A stretch of 64,000 nt of DNA, from positions 1,116,001 to 1,180,000 of the forward strand of contig NZ_CP067041.1 of NCBI RefSeq assembly GCF_016599855.1. Direction: 5' to 3'. Below are positions 17,497-26,583 of this stretch, in pieces; the first letter of the stretch is position 1; each line of letters begins with the position of its first letter. Origin of the DNA: Bradyrhizobium diazoefficiens (GTDB taxonomy: Bacteria > Pseudomonadota > Alphaproteobacteria > Rhizobiales > Xanthobacteraceae). A model generated the notes under the pieces. It was not told the DNA's origin. It made no database searches and worked only from the letters and a program-made list of their open reading frames with translations. The position numbers and the translations under genes are program-made.

Positions 17497-18477
17497 ATGG
17501 CCAAGCGTATCACGATCTGTGCCGGGATCGATACCGGCAAACGTAAGCTCGATGTGGCGCTCGACGGTAGTCTGGAGCGGATCCAGGTCGATAATAAACC
17601 GGAAGGCTATGCAGTGCTGCTGGAGTGGCTGCGGCGCCACAAGGTCAGGCGGGTCGGAATCGAGGCAAGCGGCGGCTATGAGCAGGCTATCGTCGCCGAG
17701 CTGCGGCGCCAACGGTTTGTGGTCGTCGTGTTTCAGCCGGCCCAGGTGCGCGCTTATGCCGAGTTCCACCAGCAGCGCGCCAAGAACGACAAGATCGATG
17801 CCGCGCTGATTGCGGCCTGCACCGCGGCGGTCAAGAAGATCCATCCCGCTCCCGACCCCCGGCTGCTGCCCTTTGCCGAGCATCTGACGATGATCGATCA
17901 GATCACGGAGGACATTGCCCGGCTGAAGAACCGGCTCGAGAGCTGCCGCAACGAGCGTTTCCAGACGCTCTGGAAGGAGCAGATTGCCCAGATTGCCCTC
18001 TTGGCCAAGCACAAGCGCGCCGAGCTCAAGGCTCTGGTCGCAGCGATCCGCAAGCATCGCGATCTCGCTGCACGGCTCGATCTGATCGAGAGCGTCGCTG
18101 GCAGCGGCCTGCCGACTGCGGTTGCTGTCCTGGTCCGGATGCCGGAGATCGGCCAAATCACGCGAGAGCAAGCCGCAGCCCTCGCGGGGCTTGCGCCCTA
18201 CGATGACGACAGCGGCGATCGCGTCGGCGTCCGTCACATCGAAGGCGGCCGCGAACGCCTGCGACGGGCGCTCTACAACGCCGCGCTACCGGCATCCTTC
18301 CGCTGGAACCCGCAGCTCATGGCTCTGTACCAAAGGTTGATCGCTGCCGGTAAGGGCCACAAGGTCGCGCTCATCGCCTGCGCCAGGAAGCTGCTCGTCA
18401 TCATCAACGCCGTCGTCGCCCGCGGCACATCGTGGTCAGCCGACCCTCCTGCAACTGCGAGGGCGTCAGCCATCTGA
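17497..18477 (+). CDS. IS110-family transposase (DEDD RuvC-like plus transposase_20)
   Basis: 326 residues. The N-terminal RuvC-like domain has the DEDD acidic set: Asp12 (CAGIDTGK), Glu56 (GIEASGGYE), Asp98 and Asp101 (AKNDKIDAALIA). After a helical linker, the C-terminal transposase_20 domain starts at ESVAGSGLPTAVAVLVRMPE and includes LAGLAPYDDDSGDRVG with a candidate catalytic serine, then ERLRRALYNAA. All expected residues are present and the frame is intact, so the protein may be active. The ATG at 17497 follows AGGAAG; a longer in-frame start at 17329 would run through the non-coding hairpin. Confidence 0.93.
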   Translation: MAKRITICAGIDTGKRKLDVALDGSLERIQVDNKPEGYAVLLEWLRRHKVRRVGIEASGGYEQAIVAELRRQRFVVVVFQPAQVRAYAEFHQQRAKNDKIDAALIAACTAAVKKIHPAPDPRLLPFAEHLTMIDQITEDIARLKNRLESCRNERFQTLWKEQIAQIALLAKHKRAELKALVAAIRKHRDLAARLDLIESVAGSGLPTAVAVLVRMPEIGQITREQAAALAGLAPYDDDSGDRVGVRHIEGGRERLRRALYNAALPASFRWNPQLMALYQRLIAAGKGHKVALIACARKLLVIINAVVARGTSWSADPPATARASAI

Positions 18478-18547
18478 TCCTGTTTCTTTGTTCGGCCGAA
18501 GCACCGTTTCTTCGTCCCGACCTGCCGTGCCAACGACGCCGCGCGCC

Positions 18548-18621
18548 GCGGCCGTCAAGGCTGGCCGTCGCTCCGGCCTCGCCCTAACTCCGCTGTCGCC
18601 AGGCCACGCCTTGACGGCCGC
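18548..18621 (+). other. 14-bp inverted repeat downstream of the IS110 transposase
   Basis: GCGGCCGTCAAGGC (18548-18561) is exactly inverted at 18608-18621 with 46 bases between. It sits in the right non-coding end of the element. It may be a structured RNA segment or a recombination-related structure; there is no T-run. Confidence 0.5.
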
Positions 18622-18707
18622 AAGCACGGCGTCATCCTCGCGAAAGTCAGGGCGTCGCTTTAATGGTTGCTACGATTCCGGACTACGACACCGGACGCGC
18701 GGCGAGA

Positions 18708-21584
18708 TCAGCTCGCCGCTTCCAGCCGCACTTCCGTCAGCAGCCGCATCGCCGCATCCGCGTCCATCGGCTCGCCGAAGGCAAAGCCCTGCGCGTATTC
18801 GCAGCCCAGCTGATACAACTCGACCGCGTCGGAATCGGTCTCGGCGCCTTCCGCCACCACGTCCATGCCGAGATCATGCGCGAGCGCGATGATCGACTTC
18901 AGGATCACCGGGCGGGTACCGCGATTGGTGGTGCGGACGAAGGACTGGTCGATCTTGATGGTGTCGAACGGGAAGCGCTGGAGATAGGCGAGCGAGGAAT
19001 GGCCGGTGCCGAAATCGTCGAGCGACAATCCGGTGCCGAGCTCGCGGATCCGCGTCAGCATTTGCGCCGCGTGCTCCGGATTCTCCATCACCAGCGATTC
19101 CGTCAATTCCAGCTTCAGTGTGCCGCGCGCCACCGAGGAACGCGACAGTACGGTGCGGATGTCGTGGATCAGGTCATGGCGCAGCAATTGCCGCGAGGAC
19201 ACATTGACGCTCGCAAAGATCGGCTCGCGCGAGCGCATCGCACGTTGCCAGATCGAGAGCTGTTTGGCGGTCTGGTCGAGCACGAACATGCCGAGATCGA
19301 CGATCAGCCCGGTCTCTTCCGCGATCGTGATGAACTCCGACGGCGCCATGCGGCCGAGCTTCGGATGATCCCAACGCGCCAGCGCTTCGAAACCCGCGAT
19401 TGACCTGTCCTCGAGCCGCACGATCGGCTGGTACAGGATGGTGAGCTCCTGGCGTTCGATGGCGCGGCGCAGTTCGCTCTCCAGCGTCAGGCGGTCGGTC
19501 TTGCGGGCGCGCATCGCCGGCTTGTAGACGTCGATGCGATCGCCGCCGATGCGCTTGGAATGATACATCGCAAGCTCGGCGTCCTTGATGATCTCGTCCG
19601 TCAGCTGCGTTTGGGGATCAGACAGGGCGAGCCCAATCGACGCCGTGAGAAAAATCTCGCGGTCGTTGAAGGCGATCGGCGCGCGGATGGTCTTGCGGAT
19701 GGTCTCGGCGAAAGCGGTGATACGCGCCGGGTCCTGCTCCGACAGCAGGATCAGGCCGAACTGGTCGCCGGCCATCCGTGCCAGCGTGTCCTGCGGCTTG
19801 AGGATGCGGGTGAGCCGGCGGGCCAGCGTCAGCAGGATGGAATCGCCGACCGCAATGCCGACGGAATCGTTGACCTGCTTGAAGCGGTCGAGATCGATCA
19901 CCATCAGCGTCGGCCGCAGCGTCGGCATCGACTTGGCGAAATGCGCGACCGCTCCCAGCCGGTCCATGAACAGCTTGCGGTTGGGCAGGCCGGTGAGGTT
20001 GTCATGCACGGAATCGTGCAGCAGCCGTTCCTCGGCAATGCGCAGCTCGGTGACGTCGGTGAGCGTGCCGACCACGCGCGAAACTTCGCCGTCCGAGCCG
20101 ACCACCGGGCGCGCCTTCAACGCGAACCACATGAAGTGACCGTCCGGGGTGCGCAGGCGGAAATCCTGCACCAACCGGCCGCGGCGCTGATCGAGTACGC
20201 TGTCGAGCGCGGCGCGGAAGCGGTCCTGGTCGAGCGGGTGCAGCACTTCGAGCCAGGAGGCCGCCGGGCCTTCCAGCGTGCCGCGCTTGAGGCCGAGCAG
20301 GGCTTCGGTCTCCGGGCTGGTGAAAACCTTGTCGGCGGACACGTCCCAGTCCCAGATCAGGTCGCCGGAACCGGCGAGCGCCAGCGCGCGCCGCTCGATA
20401 TCGGAGACGGCGCCGGTGGTGGCGCCGCCGCCGGCAAAGGCGTGCTGCATCACGGTGAAGCCGATCAGCATCACGATCAGCACGAGGCCGCCGAGCAAGG
20501 CCGGGCCGACGATGTCATTGGTGACGGAGCCCGCGACCGTCATGCCGGCCGCGACCACCCAGACCACGAGGAGGAACCAGGTCGGGATTAGCAGCACCGC
20601 GCGGTCGAAGCCGTGGGTGGAGAGATAGACGATCAGCGCGAAGCCGGCGAAGGCGATCAGCACCAGCGACATGCGCGCAATGCCGGAGGCGACTGCCGGA
20701 TCGAACAGGGCTAGCGCGACGAGGGAGCCGAGGAAGGCGAGCCAGCCCACGGTGATGTGCGAATAGCGCACGTGCCATCGGCTGAGATTGAGATAGGCAA
20801 ACAGGAACACCAGCAGCGTCGCCGCCAATATCGCCTCACCCGCCGCGCGCCAGATGCGCTCGGCGTTGTTCGACATGTCGAGCACCTTGCCCCAGAAGCC
20901 GAAATCGACGCCGATATAGACCAGCACCGCCCAGGCCAGCGCCGCGGCCGCCGGGAACATGATGCTGCCCTTGACGACGAAGAGAATGGTGAGAACGAGG
21001 GCCAAAAGCCCGGAGATGCCGATCACGATGCCCTGGTAGAGCGTGAACGAATTGACCTTGTCCTTGTAGGCTTCCGGCTCCCACAGATAGAGCTGCGGCA
21101 GTTTGTCGGTGCGCAGTTCCGCGACGAAGGTGACGACGGCACCGGGATCGAGCGTGATGCGGAACACGTCCGCGGTCGGGCTTTCCTGGCGCTCCGGCCG
21201 GTCGCCGATCGAGGGCGTGATGGTCGCGATGCGCGACAGCCCGAGGTCGGGCCACAACAGCCCTGACGACACGATGCGGTAATGCGGGGCAACGATCAGG
21301 CGGTCGAGCTGGTCGTCGGTGTTGTTGGCAAGCGCGAACACCACCCAGTTCTGGCCGCCCTCGCGGGCACGCACCTCGATGCGGCGGACGATGCCGTCGG
21401 TGCCGGGCGCGGTGGAGACCTGGATGCGGTCGGCGTCGCTGCGCTGATGCTCGAGCACGCCGGTGAGGTCGATCGCGGGCGCGTCACTGCGGACGCTGAC
21501 GGCATCAAGCGCGCGCGCGGGACACGCGGCGACAAGAATCATGAGGCCCAGCGCGATGGGCGCGAGGCACCTGATCAGACGCAA
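18708..21584 (-). CDS. Membrane sensor with PAS, degenerate GGDEF and EAL domains (probable c-di-GMP phosphodiesterase)
   Basis: 958 residues. A signal peptide (to ARA, about residue 25) is followed by a periplasmic domain of about 170 residues, seven or so membrane helices (about 185-390, 7TMR-DISM-like arrangement), a PAS domain (about 400-525), a GGDEF domain (about 530-690) and an EAL domain (about 705-950). The GGDEF loop reads MAGDQFGL instead of GGDEF and is probably catalytically dead, while the EAL site is intact (GFEALARWDHP, DDFGTGHSSL, KIDQSFV). It should therefore degrade c-di-GMP, with the GGDEF domain possibly sensing GTP. It ends 48 bases from the approximate IS110-type element end but is complete. 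Confidence 0.92.
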   Translation of the reverse strand: MRLIRCLAPIALGLMILVAACPARALDAVSVRSDAPAIDLTGVLEHQRSDADRIQVSTAPGTDGIVRRIEVRAREGGQNWVVFALANNTDDQLDRLIVAPHYRIVSSGLLWPDLGLSRIATITPSIGDRPERQESPTADVFRITLDPGAVVTFVAELRTDKLPQLYLWEPEAYKDKVNSFTLYQGIVIGISGLLALVLTILFVVKGSIMFPAAAALAWAVLVYIGVDFGFWGKVLDMSNNAERIWRAAGEAILAATLLVFLFAYLNLSRWHVRYSHITVGWLAFLGSLVALALFDPAVASGIARMSLVLIAFAGFALIVYLSTHGFDRAVLLIPTWFLLVVWVVAAGMTVAGSVTNDIVGPALLGGLVLIVMLIGFTVMQHAFAGGGATTGAVSDIERRALALAGSGDLIWDWDVSADKVFTSPETEALLGLKRGTLEGPAASWLEVLHPLDQDRFRAALDSVLDQRRGRLVQDFRLRTPDGHFMWFALKARPVVGSDGEVSRVVGTLTDVTELRIAEERLLHDSVHDNLTGLPNRKLFMDRLGAVAHFAKSMPTLRPTLMVIDLDRFKQVNDSVGIAVGDSILLTLARRLTRILKPQDTLARMAGDQFGLILLSEQDPARITAFAETIRKTIRAPIAFNDREIFLTASIGLALSDPQTQLTDEIIKDAELAMYHSKRIGGDRIDVYKPAMRARKTDRLTLESELRRAIERQELTILYQPIVRLEDRSIAGFEALARWDHPKLGRMAPSEFITIAEETGLIVDLGMFVLDQTAKQLSIWQRAMRSREPIFASVNVSSRQLLRHDLIHDIRTVLSRSSVARGTLKLELTESLVMENPEHAAQMLTRIRELGTGLSLDDFGTGHSSLAYLQRFPFDTIKIDQSFVRTTNRGTRPVILKSIIALAHDLGMDVVAEGAETDSDAVELYQLGCEYAQGFAFGEPMDADAAMRLLTEVRLEAAS

Positions 21585-21737
21585 GGTCAGTTCTCCGCGT
21601 TCGACGCAAACTCTGAGTGCAAGGCGTTTCTGAAAGACGATTTCAGACCGGACCGGAACTGGTTCGGCGCGTCGCGATAGATGCCACGAAAGCGAGGAAA
21701 ATCAAAGGGTTTCCGCCTCGTCCTGTGGGTCAGCGGC

Positions 21738-22736
21738 CTAGACCTCCAACACAATTTTGCCAATATGTGCGCTCGTCTCCATGCGCCGATGTGCGTCGGA
21801 TGCCTTTTCCAGCGGGAAAGAGCTGTCCATCAGCGGTTTGACGCGGCCTTCGCGCAGAAGCGGCATCACTTTCGCTTCGATCGCAGCCACCATGGCCGCT
21901 TTGTCCGCATTACTACGGGGCCGCAAGGTCGAGCCGGTATGGGTCAGGCGCTTGACCATCACCTTGGCGATGTTGGCGGTGATCTTGGGGCCGTTAAGAG
22001 TCGCGATCTGCACGATGCGGCCGTCGACCGCGGCGGCATCATAGTTGCGGTCGACATAGTCGCCGGCGACCATGTCGAGGATCAGATTGACGCCGACCTT
22101 GTCGGTCTCTTCCTTGACCACCGCGACGAAGTCCTCGGTCTTGTAGTTGATCGCGCGGTCGGCACCCAGCTTGAGGCAGGCATCGACCTTGTCCTGTGAT
22201 CCCACGGTGACGAACACCTTTGCGCCGAACGCCTTCGCAAGCTGGATCGCCATGGTGCCGATGCCGGAGGAGCCGCCATGGATCAGCAGTGTCTCGCCGG
22301 CCTTCAACCCGCCGCGCTCGAACACATTGTGCCAGACCGTCATCAGGGTTTCCGGCAGTGCGCCGGCTTCCTTCATCGACAGCGCCGGCGGCACGCTCAT
22401 CGCCTGGGCGTCCTGCGCGATGCAGTACTGCGCATAGCCGCCGCCGGCGACGAGTGACATCACCTTGTCGCCGATCTTGTGCCGCTTGGCATTGCTGCCG
22501 ACCGCCACAACTTCGCCGGCGATCTCCAGGCCCGGCAGGTCGCTGGCGCCGGGCGGCGGCGGATAGGCGCCGGAGCGCTGCGCCACGTCGGGCCGGTTGA
22601 CGCCGGCGGCTTCAACCTTGACCAGGATCTCGTCGGGACCGGGCTGCGGAACCGCGCGTTGCTCCGGCAGCAGAACCTCCGGCCCGCCGGGCTTGGAGAT
22701 GGCGACCACGGTCATTTGCGCGGGCAGCTTGTCCAT
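21738..22736 (-). CDS. Zinc-free NAD(P)H:quinone oxidoreductase (PIG3-type MDR family)
   Basis: A 332-residue medium-chain reductase. The GroES-like half has NRPDVAQRSGAYPPPPGASD and GLEIAGEVVAVG; the Rossmann half has HGGSSGIGTMAIQLAKAFGA for NADPH. No structural or catalytic zinc cysteines are seen, which fits quinone oxidoreductases of the TP53I3/PIG3 type that reduce quinones or enones. The ATG before DKLPAQMTVVAI is used; AAGGAC precedes it by about 7 bases. It diverges from the DUF1192 gene, whose start is 119 bases away, and this neighbourhood recurs in Rhizobiales. Confidence 0.9.
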   Translation of the reverse strand: MDKLPAQMTVVAISKPGGPEVLLPEQRAVPQPGPDEILVKVEAAGVNRPDVAQRSGAYPPPPGASDLPGLEIAGEVVAVGSNAKRHKIGDKVMSLVAGGGYAQYCIAQDAQAMSVPPALSMKEAGALPETLMTVWHNVFERGGLKAGETLLIHGGSSGIGTMAIQLAKAFGAKVFVTVGSQDKVDACLKLGADRAINYKTEDFVAVVKEETDKVGVNLILDMVAGDYVDRNYDAAAVDGRIVQIATLNGPKITANIAKVMVKRLTHTGSTLRPRSNADKAAMVAAIEAKVMPLLREGRVKPLMDSSFPLEKASDAHRRMETSAHIGKIVLEV

Positions 22737-22855
22737 GATTTTGTCCTTGAGGAGAGGCAGGATCGAGCGAGCCTGTTGATTAGCCAGAGGGCTCCGCGCT
22801 GGCAACCGCTTCAACTTCGTTTGACCGCCTGGCGGACCTAATCGGAGGAACAACG

Positions 22856-23047
22856 ATGCCGATCGAAGACGACGACCGCCCGCGCAAGAAGGTCACCCAC
22901 GAGATCGGACAGGATCTCTCACTGTTGTCGGTCGAGGAACTGACCGAGCGCGTCGCCCTGCTCAAGACCGAGATTGTGCGATTAGAGGAAGCCGCCACCA
23001 AGAAGCGCGCCTCGCGCGATGCGGCGAACAGTGTGTTCAAGACGTAG
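22856..23047 (+). CDS. DUF1192 family small protein
   Basis: A 63-residue acidic-basic protein with LSLLSVEELTERVALLKTEI, the core of DUF1192, followed by a helical Ala/Arg-rich tail. It is a common alphaproteobacterial small protein of unknown function, typically near cell-cycle genes such as the DUF1465/rcdA gene found 600 bases downstream. A CGGAGGAAC ribosome binding site precedes the ATG. Confidence 0.88.
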   Translation: MPIEDDDRPRKKVTHEIGQDLSLLSVEELTERVALLKTEIVRLEEAATKKRASRDAANSVFKT

Positions 23048-23138
23048 CTTCAAGTGCGCAACTCTCGTGTCCCGGACGCCGTGCAGCGCATAGCGCTGCT
23101 CCGCAGAGCCGGGACCCATGTCTCGCGCAAGACTATCT

Positions 23139-23288
23139 CCGCCGTCATTCCGGGGCGGCGCGCTAAACTAGCGCCGAGCCAGGAATCCATAACCACAGGC
23201 CGTGGAAACGGGCAGGCGGGCAACTCCATCTTCCTGTGGCTATGGATTTCCGGGCTCGCGACTTCGTCGCGCCCCGGAACGACGGCGG
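23139..23288. repeat. Palindromic CCGTCATTCCGGGGC repeat
   Basis: The outer arms CCGCCGTCATTCCGGGGC (23140-23157) and GCCCCGGAACGACGGCGG (23271-23288) are inverted copies with one mismatch. Inner arms AGGAATCCATA / TATGGATTTCC add pairing. Same family as 41209-41308. Confidence 0.7.
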
Positions 23289-23359
23289 AGAGGGAAACTC
23301 AACGAGCGCCACTCGGCCTCTGGCCGACATGGCTAACGAACCCTCAAAATAATCGCTCG

Positions 23360-23374
23360 TTTACTCGCCATTAA
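23360..23374 (+). promoter_or_regulatory. Candidate CtrA-binding site (TTTA-N7-TTAA)
   Basis: TTTA, seven bases, then TTAA, one mismatch from the CtrA consensus TTAA-N7-TTAA. It stands about 25 bases before the start of the structured, terminator-ended transcript described below and upstream of rcdA. CtrA boxes of this kind often overlap the -35 position. Binding is inferred only. Confidence 0.5.
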
Positions 23375-23384
23375 GCTTTCGAGC

Positions 23385-23493
23385 TTATGACTGGAACTGT
23401 CCTCGTTTGGACACCGAGTGGCTCCTGTCCACTCTGTTTGACGCCTCCCTGTTATCAACTTTCAAAGCCGCCGGTCTCCGGCGGCTCTTTTTT
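23385..23493 (+). ncRNA. Candidate trans-acting small RNA with anti-Shine-Dalgarno loop (EcpR1/CcnA-like)
   Basis: About 110 bases of non-coding DNA between a CtrA-like box and a Rho-independent terminator. It can fold as a 4-bp hairpin (23399-23412), a 6-bp hairpin GAGTGG/CCACTC (23416-23434) with a CUCCUGU loop, a single-stranded GCCUCCCUG stretch, and the terminator. The CUCCU and CCUCCC motifs are complementary to ribosome binding sites. This matches the general design of the alphaproteobacterial cell-cycle sRNAs EcpR1 of Sinorhizobium and CcnA of Caulobacter. The 5' end is a guess; homology is not shown. Confidence 0.55.
23467..23493 (+). terminator. Rho-independent terminator of the candidate small RNA
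   Basis: Perfect 8-bp stem GCCGCCGG/CCGGCGGC with a TCT loop, followed at once by TCTTTTTT. It is the clearest intrinsic terminator in this region. It does not follow a protein gene on this strand within 400 bases. Confidence 0.85.
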
Positions 23494-23645
23494 GCGCCTC
23501 ATTCCGGTTGCACTCCGGGGAATGACCCGCGGAAACCATATCCGCGCTTGTCGCTGGACTCCGCGGGTCGCACGCGCAATGATTTGTTCATCATAAGCCG
23601 GCGCCAAAGCCGGACGGGTAAACAGTTGCGTAAGGGGCGTTAACC

Positions 23646-24155
23646 ATGGAACGTTTGCATGCCGACGGTGCCCTCGTTCAACTCAGCGAGCGGTTCACCA
23701 ATTCTGCGGCCTTTGGCGCCCTGTTCCGCGAAGGCATGGATCTCGTCGAAGAGACAGCCGCCTATCTCGATGGCGCCGGCCGCACCGAGGCCAAGGCGCT
23801 CGATCGCGCCGTCAGCCTCACCTATGCGACCGAGAGCATGCGCCTCACGACGCGCCTGATGCAGCTGGCCTCGTGGCTGCTGCTGCACCGCGCGGTGAAG
23901 GAAGGCGAGATGACGCTGGTCCAGGCCAATCGCGAGAAGACCAAGGTCAAGCTCTCCGCCGCCGATCCCGGCCCTTCCGATACCATCGAGAAGCTGCCGA
24001 CCCAGCTCCAGGACCTGATCCATCGTTCGATGAGCCTGCAGACCCGCGTGCGGCGCCTCGACACCACCATCCACACCCCGCCGGCCGAGCTCCCCGCAAT
24101 CGGCAACCCGCTGGTGCCGCACCTCAATGCGCTGAAGGCCGCGTTCGAGCGGTAG
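23646..24155 (+). CDS. rcdA: RcdA-like protein (DUF1465), regulator of CtrA degradation
   Basis: A 169-residue all-alpha protein matching DUF1465, the family of Caulobacter RcdA, an adaptor that helps deliver CtrA and other clients to the ClpXP protease with PopA and CpdR. Recognisable segments include LSERFTNSAAFGALFREGMD, the RLTTRLMQLASWLLLHRAV helix, and the IHRSMSLQTRVRRLD C-terminal helix. In Caulobacter RcdA is tied to the cell cycle; the CtrA-like box and sRNA upstream fit that setting. Whether it works as a CtrA adaptor in this organism is inference. GTTAACC stands directly at the start codon, with AAGGGG about 8 bases upstream. Confidence 0.85.
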   Translation: MERLHADGALVQLSERFTNSAAFGALFREGMDLVEETAAYLDGAGRTEAKALDRAVSLTYATESMRLTTRLMQLASWLLLHRAVKEGEMTLVQANREKTKVKLSAADPGPSDTIEKLPTQLQDLIHRSMSLQTRVRRLDTTIHTPPAELPAIGNPLVPHLNALKAAFER

Positions 24156-24198
24156 GCCTGCTCGCTGTCATTCCGGGGCGCGCGGAGCGCGAACTATG

Positions 24199-24214
24199 GT
24201 GCGCACTTGCGCAC
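24199..24214. repeat. GTGCGCACTTGCGCAC palindrome
   Basis: A 16-base near-perfect palindrome inside a 70-base CATTCCGGGG-type repeat downstream of rcdA. A closely similar palindrome, GTGCGCAATTGCGCAC, occurs at 48363-48378 and a partial one near 48458. Confidence 0.55.
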
Positions 24215-24266
24215 CAGAGAATTTCGAGGTTCCGGGTTCGATGCTACGCATCGCCCAGTAGAAAAC

Positions 24267-24298
24267 AAAAACGCCCCCGGCTCTCCGGGGGCGTTTTT
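24267..24298. terminator. Bidirectional Rho-independent terminator between rcdA and rpmE
   Basis: A 10-bp GC-rich stem ACGCCCCCGG/CCGGGGGCGT with a CTCT loop, flanked by A-runs on the left and T-runs on the right. It can end transcription of rcdA on the plus strand and of rpmE on the minus strand. Confidence 0.9.
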
Positions 24299-24320
24299 CG
24301 TCTCCAGCCGTGCGGCCGGA

Positions 24321-24548
24321 TCAATCCTTCTTGAGGAAGCCCGAGAACTTCTTCTGGAAGCGCGAGACGCGGCCGCCACGGTCCATCAGCTGGGCGTTGC
24401 CGCCGGTCCAGGCCGGGTGCGACTTCGGGTCGATGTCGAGGTTCAGCGTGTCGCCTTCCTTGCCCCAGGTGGAGCGGGTCAGGTACTCGGTTCCGTCGGT
24501 CATCACGACCTTAATAGTATGATAATTCGGGTGAATTTCGGCTTTCAT
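24321..24548 (-). CDS. rpmE: 50S ribosomal protein L31 (zinc-free form)
   Basis: 75 residues beginning [20 protein letters not shown], the usual alphaproteobacterial L31, a large-subunit protein that bridges to the 30S head. No cysteines are present, so it is the C-minus form that does not bind zinc. HPAWTGG and [14 protein letters not shown] complete the match. A bidirectional terminator follows. The gene diverges from an ABC exporter. Confidence 0.96.
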   Translation of the reverse strand: MKAEIHPNYHTIKVVMTDGTEYLTRSTWGKEGDTLNLDIDPKSHPAWTGGNAQLMDRGGRVSRFQKKFSGFLKKD

Positions 24549-24748
24549 GGCAATTCCTCGGCGCCCCGGCGCCTCACTTGAGTGGCTATCGAATGACGGA
24601 TTTGGGCGGCTCTATACCCCACGGGGGGCTCTAAAACAAGCCATTGTGGGGGCAAGAGAACGGCCTTGCCCTTGGGAACATCCCGGAATTTGCCACTCCC
24701 GCTGCCGCGGCCTATTTGGAGCGAACATCTCTCTTATGGTCGGAGCTC

Positions 24749-26575
24749 ATGAGCGCAGTAGAACGGCTTGAAACCGGACCCGTGGAAGCCCCTTCGATCG
24801 AAGCCGACCTGATCGAGCAGCCGGCCAGGGGCCGCGCGAAACTGCGGCCGCTGATGGCGCTCGCGCCTTACGTCGCCCGCTATCGCGGCCGGGCGGCGCT
24901 TGCCTTCGTCGCGCTGACGGTTGCGGCGCTGACCACGCTGCTGGTGCCGGTCGCGGTGCGCAGGATGATCGATTTCGGCCTGACGCCGGAAGGCATCGCG
25001 CTGATCAACAGCTACTTCTCGGTGATGATCGCGGTTGTCGGCGTGCTCGCGATCGCGAGCGCTGCGCGCTACTACTTGGTGATGACGATCGGCGAGCGCA
25101 TCGTCGCCGATCTCAGGCGGGACGTGTTTGCGCATCTGCTATCGCTCTCGTCTTCCTTCTTCGATTCCGCGCGCAGCGGCGAATTGGTGTCGCGGCTCAC
25201 CGCCGATACGACGCAAATCAAATCTGCGGTCGGCGCCTCCGTGTCGATCGCGCTGCGCAATCTGATGATGTTTTTTGGCGCGGCGGCGATGATGGTGATC
25301 ACCAGTCCGCGGCTATCAGGCTTCGTGCTGCTCGCGATCCCCCTGATCGTGCTGCCGCTGGTCGCCTTCGGCCGCTGGGTGCGGCGGCTGTCGCGCAACG
25401 CGCAGGACACGCTTGCCGATGCTTCAGCTTATGCCGGCGAGCTGGTCGGCGCGATCCGCACCGTGCAGGCCTATACCAGCGAAGGGCTGGCGGCGAAGCG
25501 TTTTGGCGGCGAGGTCGAACAGGCCTATGAGGCGGCGCGCACCTCGACCCAGGCCCGCGCGGTGCTCACCGCCATCGTCATCTTCATCGTGTTCGCCAGC
25601 GTGGTCGGTATCCTCTGGATCGGCTCGCATGACGTGCTGACCGGGGCGATCACGCCGGGCCGGCTCGGCCAGTTCGTGCTCTATGCGGCCTTCGCGGCCG
25701 CGGGCCTCGGTCAGCTCAGCGAGGTCTGGGGCGAAGTGTCGGCGGCATCAGGCGCCGCCGAACGCCTGTTCGAGATCTTGCACGTGCAGCCCGACATCAA
25801 GGCGCCGGCGTCGCCGCGCGCGCTGCCAGTGCCCGGACGCGGCGAGGTCGGCTTCGATCAGGTCAGCTTCGCCTATCCGGCGCGGCCGGACGTCAACGTG
25901 CTCGACGCCGTGTCGTTCACCGTGCGGCCCGGCGAGAAGGTCGCGATTGTCGGCCCGTCCGGTGCCGGCAAGAGCACGATCTTCCATCTCTTGCTGCGCT
26001 TCTACGATCCCAGAGGCGGCGCGATCTCGCTCGACGGCGTGCCGGTGACGGCGGCCGATCCGCGCGATTTCCGGTCGCATATCGCGCTGGTGCCGCAGGA
26101 GTCGAATGTCTTTGCTGCGAGCGCCCGCGAGAACATCCGCTTCGGCCGGCCCGACGCGACCGACGCCGAGGTCGAGCGCGCGGCCGAGCTCGCGCACGCT
26201 GCCGAGTTCATCCGCCGCCTGCCCGAAGGCTTCGACACCCCGCTCGGCGAGCGCGGCGTGACGCTCTCCGGCGGCCAGCGCCAGCGCATCGCGATCGCGC
26301 GCGCCATCCTGCGCGATGCGCCGCTGTTGCTGCTGGATGAAGCGACCTCCGCGCTCGACGCCGAAAGCGAGACGCTGGTGCAGACCGCGCTCGAAGAGCT
26401 GATGAGCCATCGCACCACGCTGGTGATCGCGCATCGCCTCGCCACCGTGCTGTCCTGCGACCGTATCCTGGTGATGGACCAGGGCAGGATCGTCGAGCAG
26501 GGCACGCATGCCGAGCTGGTCGCGGCGAACGGGCTTTATGCGAGGCTTGCGCGGTTGCAGTTCGAGGGAGCGTGA
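24749..26575 (+). CDS. ABC exporter half-transporter (MsbA/lipid-exporter-like)
   Basis: A 608-residue permease-ATPase fusion working as a homodimer in the inner membrane. The six-helix transmembrane domain spans about residues 35-335 ([20 protein letters not shown] is in the first loop). The ATPase has Walker [11 protein letters not shown]-loop LVPQES, signature [15 protein letters not shown], Walker [16 protein letters not shown] and the H-loop IAHRLATV. Substrate is unknown; similar proteins export lipids, peptides or drugs. The ATG with GGAG 7 bases upstream is chosen over an in-frame start 35 codons earlier. It diverges from rpmE and has no obvious partner gene. Confidence 0.93.
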   Translation: MSAVERLETGPVEAPSIEADLIEQPARGRAKLRPLMALAPYVARYRGRAALAFVALTVAALTTLLVPVAVRRMIDFGLTPEGIALINSYFSVMIAVVGVLAIASAARYYLVMTIGERIVADLRRDVFAHLLSLSSSFFDSARSGELVSRLTADTTQIKSAVGASVSIALRNLMMFFGAAAMMVITSPRLSGFVLLAIPLIVLPLVAFGRWVRRLSRNAQDTLADASAYAGELVGAIRTVQAYTSEGLAAKRFGGEVEQAYEAARTSTQARAVLTAIVIFIVFASVVGILWIGSHDVLTGAITPGRLGQFVLYAAFAAAGLGQLSEVWGEVSAASGAAERLFEILHVQPDIKAPASPRALPVPGRGEVGFDQVSFAYPARPDVNVLDAVSFTVRPGEKVAIVGPSGAGKSTIFHLLLRFYDPRGGAISLDGVPVTAADPRDFRSHIALVPQESNVFAASARENIRFGRPDATDAEVERAAELAHAAEFIRRLPEGFDTPLGERGVTLSGGQRQRIAIARAILRDAPLLLLDEATSALDAESETLVQTALEELMSHRTTLVIAHRLATVLSCDRILVMDQGRIVEQGTHAELVAANGLYARLARLQFEGA

Positions 26576-26583
26576 GGCGCTGC

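Larger units (their letters stand above)
17300..18660 (+). mobile_element. IS110-family insertion sequence (ends approximate)
   Basis: One transposase gene flanked by about 190 bases of non-coding DNA upstream and 180 downstream. IS110-family elements lack terminal inverted repeats and usually do not make target duplications, so the ends cannot be fixed without an empty-site comparison. The upstream part carries a strong 13-bp hairpin and the downstream part a 14-bp inverted repeat. Members of this family carry a structured RNA in a non-coding end that guides target choice. Confidence 0.6.
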
